Source: CAJQND01 sp051010055
GTDB taxonomy: Bacteria; Pseudomonadota; Alphaproteobacteria; Rhizobiales; CAJQND01
DNA length: 26,595 nucleotides
Direction of reading: 5' to 3'
Assembly (NCBI GenBank): GCA_051010055.1
Contig: JBPCVY010000042.1
Span: 1-26,595 of the forward strand
This document shows, one piece after another, positions 8,087-15,451 of the stretch; position 1 is the stretch's first letter; each line of letters starts with the position of its first letter. The position numbers and the translations under genes were made by a program. Under the pieces are notes generated by a model. The model was not told the origin of the DNA. It did no database searches and saw only the letters and a list, made by a program, of their open reading frames with translations.

Positions 8087-8967
8087 ATGCCGGACTTGCG
8101 GCCCGACAGCACTGACCTCAACGCCAGGGCGCCGAAGGTGACATACATGAGAAGGAACGACAGCGCCGAACCGAACGGCCAGTCATTGGCCGCCTTGAAC
8201 TGGCGTTCGATCACGTTGCCGATCATTTGCGAGTTCGGCCCGCCAAGAAGATCCGGCGTCAGGAAGGAGCCGAGGGTGGGAATGAACACAAGAATAATCC
8301 CGGAGATAATACCCGGCATAGTAAGCGGCACGGTAACCGACCAGAAAGTGCGCGATTGTGCGGCACCAAGATCAAGGCTTGCTTCAAGATAGGACTTATC
8401 AAGCCTGTCGATGGAGGCATAGAGCGGCAACACCATGAACGGCATGAACACATAAACCAGCCCGGCAATAACCGCGAAGTCGTTGTAAAGCATCGGCAGC
8501 GGTTCAAACGCGCCGAAAAGATGGTCCAACTGCAGGAAATTATAAACCCACTCCAGGCCGAAATTCACAAATCCGCGGGTTCTAAACACCGCAATGAGCG
8601 CATATGTCCTGATAAGCAAGTTGATCCAGAACGGCAGAATCACGATCATCAATAGCAGCGGTTTCCACTTGTCGCGGGCAAAAGAGATTAAAAATGCAAT
8701 CGGGTAGGCAATGGACAGACAAAGCGCCGTCGACAGCACGGAAAGCCAGATCGATTTCCAAATAATTTTTATGTAGACCGGATCCTTCAGCGCCCTCCAG
8801 TAATTGTCCAGCGTGCCCGTTACTTCAACGTCCACCAGTGAAGTTTTTTCGCCAAATGAAAGCGCCCAGATAATAGATAACGGCGCCAGGAAGAATACGA
8901 TCAGCCAAACCGTTCCGGGAATGGAAAAGACCCAGAAAACAGCCTTGTTGGATTTCCAACTTTCCAT
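8077..8967 (-). CDS. potH: Polyamine ABC transporter permease (PotH/PotB type)
   Basis: A 296-residue permease subunit with a long first helix (about 10-36) then a periplasmic stretch and five further hydrophobic segments. The RTYALIAVFRTRG segment is typical of PotB/PotH proteins. The EAA loop is YLEASLDLGAAQSRTFWSVTVPL, followed by TMPGI. It would pair with the downstream permease to carry putrescine or spermidine inward. GAGGGGG is 5 nt upstream of the ATG. A 256-bp gap containing a strong stem-loop separates it from the upstream binding-protein gene, so its transcript level may be lower. Confidence 0.88.
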   Translation of the reverse strand: MESWKSNKAVFWVFSIPGTVWLIVFFLAPLSIIWALSFGEKTSLVDVEVTGTLDNYWRALKDPVYIKIIWKSIWLSVLSTALCLSIAYPIAFLISFARDKWKPLLLMIVILPFWINLLIRTYALIAVFRTRGFVNFGLEWVYNFLQLDHLFGAFEPLPMLYNDFAVIAGLVYVFMPFMVLPLYASIDRLDKSYLEASLDLGAAQSRTFWSVTVPLTMPGIISGIILVFIPTLGSFLTPDLLGGPNSQMIGNVIERQFKAANDWPFGSALSFLLMYVTFGALALRSVLSGRKSGMEV

Positions 8968-9174
8968 GAAGCCCCCTCAGAAAATCGTAATTTTTGCACA
9001 CACCAGACTTTTATGTAGTCGCAATCGCTTCGACTGGCAGGTCGCGGTATGCATATTATTTTTTATAGATTGCCCCCAGTTCAGAGGCAATTACAACCAG
9101 ATTTGCATGGGATACTTCTGAAAACTCGAAAATTTCAACCGCGGCCCCCACCACGGGAAATTGACCACCAGACA

Positions 9175-9213
9175 AATCAGCCCACCGTGTTTTCATGACA
9201 CGATGGGCTGGTT
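9175..9213 (-). terminator. Stem-loop after the binding-protein gene
   Basis: The arms 9178-9190 and 9198-9210 pair over 13 bp with one mismatch around a 7-nt loop, and weaker pairs extend to 9175/9213. It begins about 11 nt past the stop of the binding-protein gene on the minus strand and has no real U-tract. It fits better as an intercistronic mRNA-stabilising or attenuating structure than as a full terminator. In ABC operons such hairpins often let the binding protein be made in excess over the permeases. Confidence 0.65.
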
Positions 9214-9223
9214 GTTTCCGGGA

Positions 9224-10300
9224 CTAAGCCGCGTTGATCCTCGTCCACGCCTCGTCATACATTTTAACGACGTCTGGGCCGAGGTAGATGCCCGCTTCGC
9301 ACTTAGCAATGACATCATCCGACGGGAAAATAGCCGGGTTCTCAAGATACTTTTTCGACATGAGCTTTTTGGCCGCGCCGTTCGGAGTTGCGTATTGAAT
9401 GAAGTCGGCAATCTTGGAGCCAGCTTCCGCATCAAGCAGATAGTTGATAAACGCATGGGCGTTTTCAAGATGCGGTGCGCCTTTCGGGATACACAGGCAG
9501 TCTTCCCACAACAAACCACCCTCTTTTGGCACGATCAAACTAATATCGTCATCTTCCTCCATCACCTGGAGAATGTCGCCATTCCATTCCTGAGCGAGAT
9601 TGACTTCGCCGGAAGCCAACAGGTCCTGGCCGTTATCATCGGCGAACACCTTGATGTTCTTCTTGTTGGCGATGATCAGCTCTTCGGACTGTTTGATGAT
9701 TTTCGGATCGGTCGCATTATATGAGTGACCGAGATATTTGTTGGCGTGGCCAATCACGTTGGCGGCATCACCCAAAAGGGAAATCCTGCCAGCGTGTTCG
9801 TTAGGCTCGTAGAAAAGTTTCCAGGAATCAGGGTCTTTTACTTTCGACTTCCTGTAGCCCGCGCAAATGGTGCCCCACATGTAAGGCACACTGTGTTTGC
9901 GGCCGGGATCATATTTGGCGTCCTGGAAGCGTTTCTCAATATTACTCATGTTCGGGATTTTGTCGTGGTCAAGCGCCTCGAGCATATTTGCTTTCAGCAT
10001 GCGCTCGACAAAATCATTGGTCGGCACGATCACGTCATAACCGGGATTGCCTTCCTTAAGCTTGGTGAAAAGCTCATCATTGTCGGCATAAAGGTCCATC
10101 TTGGCTTCAATGCCGGTGGCCTTGTTGAAATCGTCCAACGTGGTTTCGCCAATATAGGTGTCCCAGTTATAGAAATTGACTTTCTTTTCTTCTGCCGAGA
10201 ACGCCCCATATGGTGCAAATGTCAGGCCGGCGGCTACGGCGCCAGTGCCGGCAAGAAACTGACGGCGGCTCGCCATCATGGGTGAAATTTTACGCTTCAT
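9224..10300 (-). CDS. potF: Polyamine ABC transporter substrate-binding protein, Tat-exported
   Basis: The 358-residue periplasmic receptor captures putrescine, spermidine or a related amine for the downstream permeases. The N-terminus carries a twin-arginine signal, SRRQFLAG at 11-18, followed by a hydrophobic stretch and probable cleavage near Ala36, so export is expected by Tat. The mature protein begins with the VNFYNWDTYIG strand typical of PotD/PotF, and YDVIVPTNDFVERM and LAQEWNGDILQ segments are recognisable. GGAGG lies 8-12 nt upstream of the ATG. It follows the SpuC-type aminotransferase by 114 bp; an AT-rich stretch there with TAAAAT (10332-10337) might give it its own promoter, though the spacing to a TTGTCT is a poor 15 nt. 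Substrate specificity cannot be read from the sequence. Confidence 0.88.
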   Translation of the reverse strand: MKRKISPMMASRRQFLAGTGAVAAGLTFAPYGAFSAEEKKVNFYNWDTYIGETTLDDFNKATGIEAKMDLYADNDELFTKLKEGNPGYDVIVPTNDFVERMLKANMLEALDHDKIPNMSNIEKRFQDAKYDPGRKHSVPYMWGTICAGYRKSKVKDPDSWKLFYEPNEHAGRISLLGDAANVIGHANKYLGHSYNATDPKIIKQSEELIIANKKNIKVFADDNGQDLLASGEVNLAQEWNGDILQVMEEDDDISLIVPKEGGLLWEDCLCIPKGAPHLENAHAFINYLLDAEAGSKIADFIQYATPNGAAKKLMSKKYLENPAIFPSDDVIAKCEAGIYLGPDVVKMYDEAWTRINAA

Positions 10301-10414
10301 GTTTGGTCTCCCTCCACTGAGTTCAGTTCGTATTTTAGTTTACTTTGACGGCAGACAAATATTGCTTATGTCATACACGGGTTTAAATTAAAAATCGCCC
10401 CGTAAGGTCCTGTT

Positions 10415-11809
10415 TTATTGAGCCATTTCCGATTTTACCTCAGCCAGTGTTGTATCCAGGGCAAGACGGAGCCGCTGGACAAGTTGATCAATTTCGCTTT
10501 CTGTTATCACGAATGGCGGCGACATGACCATGGTGTCACGGCACGCCCTGACGATCAGATCATTGGCGACACAGTGATCGCGGCAGATGGCCCCAACCCG
10601 GCCAATCTCTTCAAAAAATGCCCGGTTGGCCTTGTCGCGGGAAAGCTCCACCGCGCCCAGCAACCCGACAATCCTGATTTCACCCACCAAAGGATGATCG
10701 TTCAGCGTTGCAAGCCGCTCTTCGAAATAGGGTGCTATCGCTGCAACCCGTTCCACCAGCCCTTCATTTTCAAGGATACGAATGTTTTCCAACGCCACAG
10801 CGCAGGCAACCGGATGGCCTGAATAAGTGAAGCCATGGGCAAATTCAGACCCGGCTTCATAGACGACGTCAGCCACCTTATCGGCAACCGCAACCGCCCC
10901 AATGGGCGCATAGCCCGAAGACAGCCCTTTCGCCATGGGAATGATATCAGGCTCAATTCCGAAGGTTTCCCAACCGAACCAGTTGCCCGTACGGCCAAAT
11001 CCGCAAATCACCTCATCTGCAATCAGCAAAACGCCATACTTCTCACAGATGCGGTTTATCTCCGGCCAGTATGTGTCTGGCGGCACGATGACACCGCCCG
11101 CCCCCTGCACCGGCTCGCCAATAAACGCGGCAACCTTTTCCGGGCCAAGCTCAAGGATTTTCTCCTCAACCGCGCGCGCGGTTTTCAGGCCGAATTCGTC
11201 CGGGCTCATATCGCCGCCTTCGCCATACCAATAAGGCTGGGCAACATGCTCGATGCCTGCGATGGGCAGCCCGCCCTGCGCGTGCATGAACGCCATGCCC
11301 CCTAGCGAGGCCGATGCCATGGTTGAGCCGTGATAGGCGTTCTCCCGGGCGATGAAAACATTGCGTTCCGGCTCGCCCTTCAGCTCCCAGTAGTGGCGCA
11401 CAAGTCTGACAATAGTGTCATTGGCCTCAGAACCGGAATTTACGAAGAACACCTTGTTGAAGCGATCAGGCAACAGGCTTGCCACCTTGTCCGCAAGCTC
11501 AATCACCGGCACCGTGGCGGTCTTGAAGAACGTGTTGTAGTAAGGCAGCTCCAGCATTTGATTGTAGGCCGCCTCAGCCAGCGACTTGTGGCCGTAGCCG
11601 ATATTGACGCACCACAGCCCGGCCATACCATCGATAACCTTGCGCCCTTGCGCATCCCACAAATAAACTCCTTCGGCGTGGGTTATGATGCGCGTACCCC
11701 CTTCTGCATCAAGCGCCTTTTGATCGGTGAAGGGATGGAAATGATGGGCAGTATCAAGCGCCACCAATTCTTCAATGTCCAAGTTCTTGTTTTCGTAGTT
11801 CATCGTCAT
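10415..11809 (-). CDS. spuC: Class III aminotransferase, putrescine:pyruvate aminotransferase type
   Basis: The 464-residue PLP enzyme resembles SpuC and omega-amino acid:pyruvate aminotransferases. Visible features are HHFHPFTDQ near 22-30, GMAGLWCVNIGYGH (61-74), the phosphate-binding SGSEAN (125-130), ENAYHGST (156-163), DEVICGFGRTG (265-275, Asp265 contacts the pyridine nitrogen) and the PLP lysine in MAKGLSSGY (Lys294). The predicted reaction moves the amino group of putrescine or another polyamine to pyruvate, giving alanine and 4-aminobutanal. It is first in the minus-strand polyamine unit, ahead of the transporter genes. The start could be two codons later (MTM against M). Another diamine or beta-alanine as substrate is possible. 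Confidence 0.82.
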   Translation of the reverse strand: MTMNYENKNLDIEELVALDTAHHFHPFTDQKALDAEGGTRIITHAEGVYLWDAQGRKVIDGMAGLWCVNIGYGHKSLAEAAYNQMLELPYYNTFFKTATVPVIELADKVASLLPDRFNKVFFVNSGSEANDTIVRLVRHYWELKGEPERNVFIARENAYHGSTMASASLGGMAFMHAQGGLPIAGIEHVAQPYWYGEGGDMSPDEFGLKTARAVEEKILELGPEKVAAFIGEPVQGAGGVIVPPDTYWPEINRICEKYGVLLIADEVICGFGRTGNWFGWETFGIEPDIIPMAKGLSSGYAPIGAVAVADKVADVVYEAGSEFAHGFTYSGHPVACAVALENIRILENEGLVERVAAIAPYFEERLATLNDHPLVGEIRIVGLLGAVELSRDKANRAFFEEIGRVGAICRDHCVANDLIVRACRDTMVMSPPFVITESEIDQLVQRLRLALDTTLAEVKSEMAQ

Positions 11810-12195
11810 ACACCCGGAAAATTTGTTGCGATTTGAACGCGAAGGCTGCTGGCCAACGCGCCCTGAAAAAAGGGTGTTTAGGTTTATGGCGTGTAATCAA
11901 TCCGCGCGCAGTTAATCAGCAGCTCGGCAAATTTTGTGCGCCGCCGCGAGGCCCTGAGGGTGCCGGAACTGGTGATTTTCCCGTACATGCAGGGATTTAT
12001 TGCATAGGGCGAAAGGCTGGGCAAGTTTTGAACGAGATCATCTGGATTTATTCCCGGCCAAGGAAAACGTGCCAATATGCTGGCGGTGAACAAACCACGG
12101 TTTTTGATTGATTTTCATAAAGAACGGGCCGGAAAGAAAACAGACATTCTATTAACACAAATTCATTTGATATTGTTGTTTTTGCGGCTAGATTA
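11810..12195. other. Intergenic region without a supported gene
   Basis: This stretch of nearly 400 bp lies upstream of the aminotransferase operon and must hold its promoter, but I cannot point to confident hexamers. The first 280 bp are G+C-rich and open in several frames on both strands. The possible products there have no recognisable motif and poor starts, so I do not call them. From about 12100 the sequence turns AT-rich and leads into a plausible plus-strand promoter. Confidence 0.5.
12167..12194 (+). promoter_or_regulatory. Candidate sigma-70-type promoter
   Basis: TTGATA at 12167-12172 (5 of 6 to consensus) and TAGATT at 12189-12194 (4 of 6) are separated by 16 bp in an AT-rich stretch. 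Transcription would start near 12201, just before a small open frame and about 165 nt ahead of the DUF4760-like gene. The call rests on pattern alone. Confidence 0.35.
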
Positions 12196-12225
12196 ATGCA
12201 GATGAGTTCTTCGAAGACGGGACAA

Positions 12226-12324
12226 ATGACACACAATAGCGTATCTTTTGATGAGGGATGGCATGACATTCCTCCAGTACCCGCCCCGGAAAAAGATGAA
12301 AAAGACAAAAAAAAATTTACATGA
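12226..12324 (+). CDS. Possible small charged protein, 32 residues
   Basis: A short frame encodes a peptide with a FDEGWHDIPP segment, a Pro-rich stretch and a highly charged tail rich in Lys, Asp and Glu. It could start 10 codons earlier at 12196, but that ATG would lie upstream of the start point of the candidate promoter. GACGGGA before 12226 may serve as a weak ribosome binding site. It ends about 40 nt before the DUF4760-like gene on the same strand. I recognise no family. The non-random composition and the promoter-like sequence favour a real gene, but chance cannot be excluded at this length. Confidence 0.35.
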   Translation: MTHNSVSFDEGWHDIPPVPAPEKDEKDKKKFT

Positions 12325-12364
12325 TTTTATTACCTAACGGCTGTTGAGAAACATAGAATGGCCA

Positions 12365-12862
12365 ATGTCTGAAATTTGGGCCATTTTGATTTCCACTTGC
12401 GCGGCTGGGTTCATTGCGATTTGGGGAATTTTCACACAGCGGGCGATTTCGAGAAGACGGGCAACTCTTGACTATATCAGCAGGCTGGAAGCCGATTAGG
12501 ATATGATCGAGAGCAGGCGCATTTTTGGAGAAATCGCCAAGCAAGATGACGGCCTACAAAAGTGGGCATCTGCTGAAAAATACTACATCAAGGAATCCAG
12601 GGCCGTCAGGGCGATCCTGAATGATCTTGAGCTTGTCTCAATAGGAATTCAGCTGGGAATAGTCGACGATGAACTTTACAGGAAGTGGTACGAGAGCGGC
12701 ACCATTCGAATTTGGGAAATCTCCCGCCCTTACGTCACGGCGTTGAGAAAAAGAACGGAAAACAACGCCTTGTTTTTTGAGGCCGAAGCATTGGCCGATT
12801 GGTTTTCTGACAAAGCCAAGAAACTCCCGAAGCGCAACTTTTGGCACCGGAAAATTCGATAA
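12365..12862 (+). pseudogene. DUF4760-like membrane protein gene interrupted by an in-frame TAG
   Basis: Reading from the ATG at 12365, the frame encodes an N-terminal membrane helix (about residues 4-24, IWAILISTCAAGFIAIWGIF), then a basic RRRATLDYISRLEAD segment. It meets TAG at 12497-12499 and continues in the same frame as DMIESRRIFGEIA through a long open frame to 12862. A membrane helix followed by R-R-x-A-T-L-D, an E-x-R-R-x-F helix, an LNDLELVSIGIQLGI core and WEISRPYVTALRKRT is the usual layout of DUF4760 proteins, so both halves belong together. One base change (for example CAG to TAG) explains the break. The function of the family is unknown. A recent pseudogene is most likely; readthrough or restart at 12503 is possible. 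Confidence 0.6.
12503..12862 (+). CDS. Surviving C-terminal open frame of the DUF4760-like gene
   Basis: This 119-residue frame is what an automatic gene caller would probably report. It starts at an ATG two codons after the interrupting TAG and carries the soluble DUF4760-like core: IESRRIFGEIA at 2-12, LNDLELVSIGIQLGIVDDELYRKW in the middle, and a C-terminal R-T-x-N-N-A-L-F-F-E helix, ending in a basic tail. AGG only 2 nt before the ATG is a poor ribosome binding site, so independent translation is doubtful. Without the upstream helix the product would be soluble. Confidence 0.5.
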   Translation: MIESRRIFGEIAKQDDGLQKWASAEKYYIKESRAVRAILNDLELVSIGIQLGIVDDELYRKWYESGTIRIWEISRPYVTALRKRTENNALFFEAEALADWFSDKAKKLPKRNFWHRKIR

Positions 12863-12913
12863 TCCTGGTTTGAACTTCTTCATCTCTCAAAAATTTTTTG
12901 TTTACGATCCAAA

Positions 12914-14440
12914 TTATCGGACAGCCCTCTTCTGCTTTGGCTTTGCCGGTGGCTTCACCGGCGGGTAAAGCTCATTGAGCGGAACCGATTTGCCGTCCGC
13001 CTGCACGATGCGCACGTGCTGTCGCTGTAAGGCGCGCGGATGGGCAACCCCGCATGAATGGGAAATGATGCCTACCCCATAGCGTATTTTTTTCACGAAA
13101 TTCATCACCCGCACCGCCTTGTCTTCCGGGTCAAGGCCGCCTTGCAAGTCCTCATCATGAGTGGTGATGCCGGTGGGGCAGGTGTTTTTGTTGCACTTCA
13201 TGGCCTGGATGCAGCCGAGGGCAAACATAAACCCGCGGGCGGACACAACGAAATCGGCACCGGCGCAATAGGCCCATGAAACACTGGCCGGGGTGATGAG
13301 CTTGCCAGAACAAATCACCTTGATGCGATCACGCAGTCCATAGCGGGAAAGAATATCAATCACCGCCGGCAATGCTTCGCGTACTGGCAGACCGCAATTG
13401 TCCATCAACGGCATCGGGGCAGCGCCGGTGCCGCCATCACCTGAATCAACGGTGATGAAATCAGGAGCGCTTTTCATGCCGCGTTTCTTGATAAGCGCGC
13501 ACATATACTCAAGCCACTGATAAGACCCGATGACGGACTTGAAGCCCGTTGGCAGGCCCGATACATCGCGCACATGGGCAATGAATTCGAGAAGATCTTC
13601 CAGCGTATCAACTTCCCTGTGCCGGTTGGGCGAAATGGAAGCCTCATGGGGCGGAATTCCTCGGATTTCAGCGATTTCCTTGGTTACTTTAGCGCCCGGC
13701 AAAATGCCGCCCTTGCCAGGTTTAGCCCCTTGGCTCAGCTTTACCTCAATCATCCGCACCTTGTCATGGACCACCACTTCGCGCAGCTTTTCATCACTCA
13801 ACGCACCATCGGCTGTGCGCACGCCATATTTGGCGGTGCCAATTTGAAAGACAATATCGCATCCCCCTTCAAGGTGGTACGGGGAGAGCCCGCCCTCCCC
13901 CGTATTCAACCAGCATCCTGCCATTTTTGCCCCTTTTGACAGTGCTGTAACAGCCGGGCGGGAAATGGCGCCAAAACTCATGCCGGAAATGTTGATAATG
14001 GAGGATGCCTCGTATGGCCGCTTTGCATAAGGGCCGATAACCTTGCTGGGCGGCTCGGTGGTCTCCTCCTCCAATGGCGGGAAAGGCGCGTTGACGAAAA
14101 TCGGCGTTCCCACCGGATCAAGGCGCCGGGTGGACCCGAAGGCAACCGTATTGTCTTCACCGGCTGAAGACTTGTAGACCCAGTCCCGCTCTGCCCTGTT
14201 AAAGGGCATTTCTTCGCGGTCCATTGCGAAAAAATACTGCCGGAAAAACTCGCCCAGATAAGTGAACAGCCCGCGGAACCGCCCGATCACAGGGTAATTA
14301 TGGCGGATGGCGTCTGCCCGCTGCGTTCGGTCGACAACAAACATCACAATGACGGCGGCGAGAAACAGCCCCACGGCACAGACAAACAATACTGCCAAAA
14401 TGTTCAAACTGTTAATCGTAAAAGTGGCCAGCCAATCCAT
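12914..14440 (-). CDS. Membrane-anchored glutamate synthase FMN-domain protein
   Basis: The 508-residue protein has one N-terminal membrane helix (about 12-37) followed by the FMN/Fe-S synthase domain of glutamate synthase large subunits. Visible features are ISGMSFGAISRPAVTALSKGA (151-171), TGEGGLSPYH (180-189), KLSQGAKPGKGGILPG (234-249), DSGDGGTGAAP (332-342), and a [3Fe-4S] Cys cluster with spacing C-x5-C-x4-C at 410, 416 and 421, ending CPTGI. The glutaminase and central domains of full GltB are absent. Such stand-alone proteins are annotated 'FMN-binding glutamate synthase family' and their reaction is mostly unproven. The open frame reaches 14905, but GGAG 6 nt before the ATG at 14440 and the divergent neighbour fix the start. 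Confidence 0.85.
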   Translation of the reverse strand: MDWLATFTINSLNILAVLFVCAVGLFLAAVIVMFVVDRTQRADAIRHNYPVIGRFRGLFTYLGEFFRQYFFAMDREEMPFNRAERDWVYKSSAGEDNTVAFGSTRRLDPVGTPIFVNAPFPPLEEETTEPPSKVIGPYAKRPYEASSIINISGMSFGAISRPAVTALSKGAKMAGCWLNTGEGGLSPYHLEGGCDIVFQIGTAKYGVRTADGALSDEKLREVVVHDKVRMIEVKLSQGAKPGKGGILPGAKVTKEIAEIRGIPPHEASISPNRHREVDTLEDLLEFIAHVRDVSGLPTGFKSVIGSYQWLEYMCALIKKRGMKSAPDFITVDSGDGGTGAAPMPLMDNCGLPVREALPAVIDILSRYGLRDRIKVICSGKLITPASVSWAYCAGADFVVSARGFMFALGCIQAMKCNKNTCPTGITTHDEDLQGGLDPEDKAVRVMNFVKKIRYGVGIISHSCGVAHPRALQRQHVRIVQADGKSVPLNELYPPVKPPAKPKQKRAVR

Positions 14441-14542
14441 ACCAAACTCCAAATTTAATAATGATATGATGGCCATGCCGGGCTTTCCCTTCAATGCATT
14501 TCTGTGGCAATAAACATTAAAAAATAACGCAAACGGGGAGCG

Positions 14543-15451
14543 ATGAAGCATTTCACGGTCATAGGCGCGCCTGCGTCGAGTATTGTTGCCGGGCCTGATG
14601 TAGCGCTGGCCCCTGAAGTGCTGCGCAACCTTGGCATTGCAGGCGCACTCAATGCGGATGATGCCGGCGATCTGGATTGCGATTTCGGCACAGCCGGTTC
14701 GAAATCTGTTTCCGGGCTGATGGCTCAATCCGAAGTTATCGAGGCAACCGCTGTCATCAGAAGGCGCATTGCCCAGTTGGTTTCGAAGCACACAGTGCCC
14801 ATCGTTATCGGTGGATGCTGCGCAATATTGCCGGGAGCGGTTGCCGGCGCCTGCGATGCGACCGCGCGCCAGGGCGAAATGGGTCTTGCCTATATAGATG
14901 GACACACAGACCTTTACGATGAAGAGACGTCTCCCGAGGGCGAGGCGGCAGACATGGCCCTTGCAACGATACTGGGCCGAGGCCCGGGCCAGTGGATGAA
15001 CTCCCTTGGCCGCACGCCTTTGATAAAAGCGGAAAATGCCGCACTGATTGGCTTTCGCGACCGGGAGGAATGTGAGGCGGATGGCACTTTATTGCCGGAA
15101 GATTTCGGTCCAGGCATCGCTATCTATGACGCTGACAGCGTGCGCGGGGAAGGTGCGGAAATTGCTGCTGCGAACGTTCTGGCCAAGCTTTCCCAGGAAC
15201 CGGGCCGTTTCTGGCTGCACTTTGATGTGGACGTGCTTGATGATGAGCTGTTCCCGGCAACTGATTATCTCATGCCCAACGGCCTGGACTGGTTTGAAGT
15301 GACAACCTTGCTGCGTACATTCATAAATGCGCCAAGCCTCGTTGGCATGTCGCTCACTTGCTATAACCCCCACAAGGATGCAGGCGCCACTTGCGGGCTG
15401 CGGCTCGTTGACCTGTTTCAGGCAATATGCAAACCCAGACAGGCCAGGTAA
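14543..15451 (+). CDS. Arginase-fold protein with altered active-site motifs
   Basis: The 302-residue protein keeps much of the ureohydrolase metal site: DGHTD at 119-123 and DVDVLDD at 228-234. Two signature positions differ. The first motif, normally GGDH, reads IGGCCAILPG (90-98 region), placing Cys93 where a manganese-binding His is expected. Near the C-terminus the usual V-E-x-N-P reads T-C-Y-N-P (Cys273), losing the Glu that holds the guanidinium group of arginine or agmatine. A Cys in the first position also occurs in other 'arginase family proteins' of unknown role. I infer a C-N hydrolase acting on something other than a plain guanidino compound. A good ribosome binding site (GGGGAG) precedes the ATG. 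It is coupled by TAATG to the downstream hydrolase. Confidence 0.8.
   Translation: MKHFTVIGAPASSIVAGPDVALAPEVLRNLGIAGALNADDAGDLDCDFGTAGSKSVSGLMAQSEVIEATAVIRRRIAQLVSKHTVPIVIGGCCAILPGAVAGACDATARQGEMGLAYIDGHTDLYDEETSPEGEAADMALATILGRGPGQWMNSLGRTPLIKAENAALIGFRDREECEADGTLLPEDFGPGIAIYDADSVRGEGAEIAAANVLAKLSQEPGRFWLHFDVDVLDDELFPATDYLMPNGLDWFEVTTLLRTFINAPSLVGMSLTCYNPHKDAGATCGLRLVDLFQAICKPRQAR

Noticed and set aside
11833..12111. Open frames on both strands in the gap upstream of the aminotransferase
   Set aside because: Neither product has a recognisable domain, the minus-strand one begins with TTG, and no ribosome binding site stands out. A decayed gene is possible but not supported.
12048..12308. 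86-codon minus-strand frame crossing the AT-rich segment
   Set aside because: Composition and start are unconvincing, and it lies opposite the better-supported small plus-strand frame and promoter.
14441..14905. N-terminal extension of the glutamate-synthase-like protein by 155 residues
   Set aside because: The extension lies antisense to the start of the arginase-like gene and shows no domain. GGAG 6 nt before the ATG at 14440 and the membrane helix right after it mark the true start.
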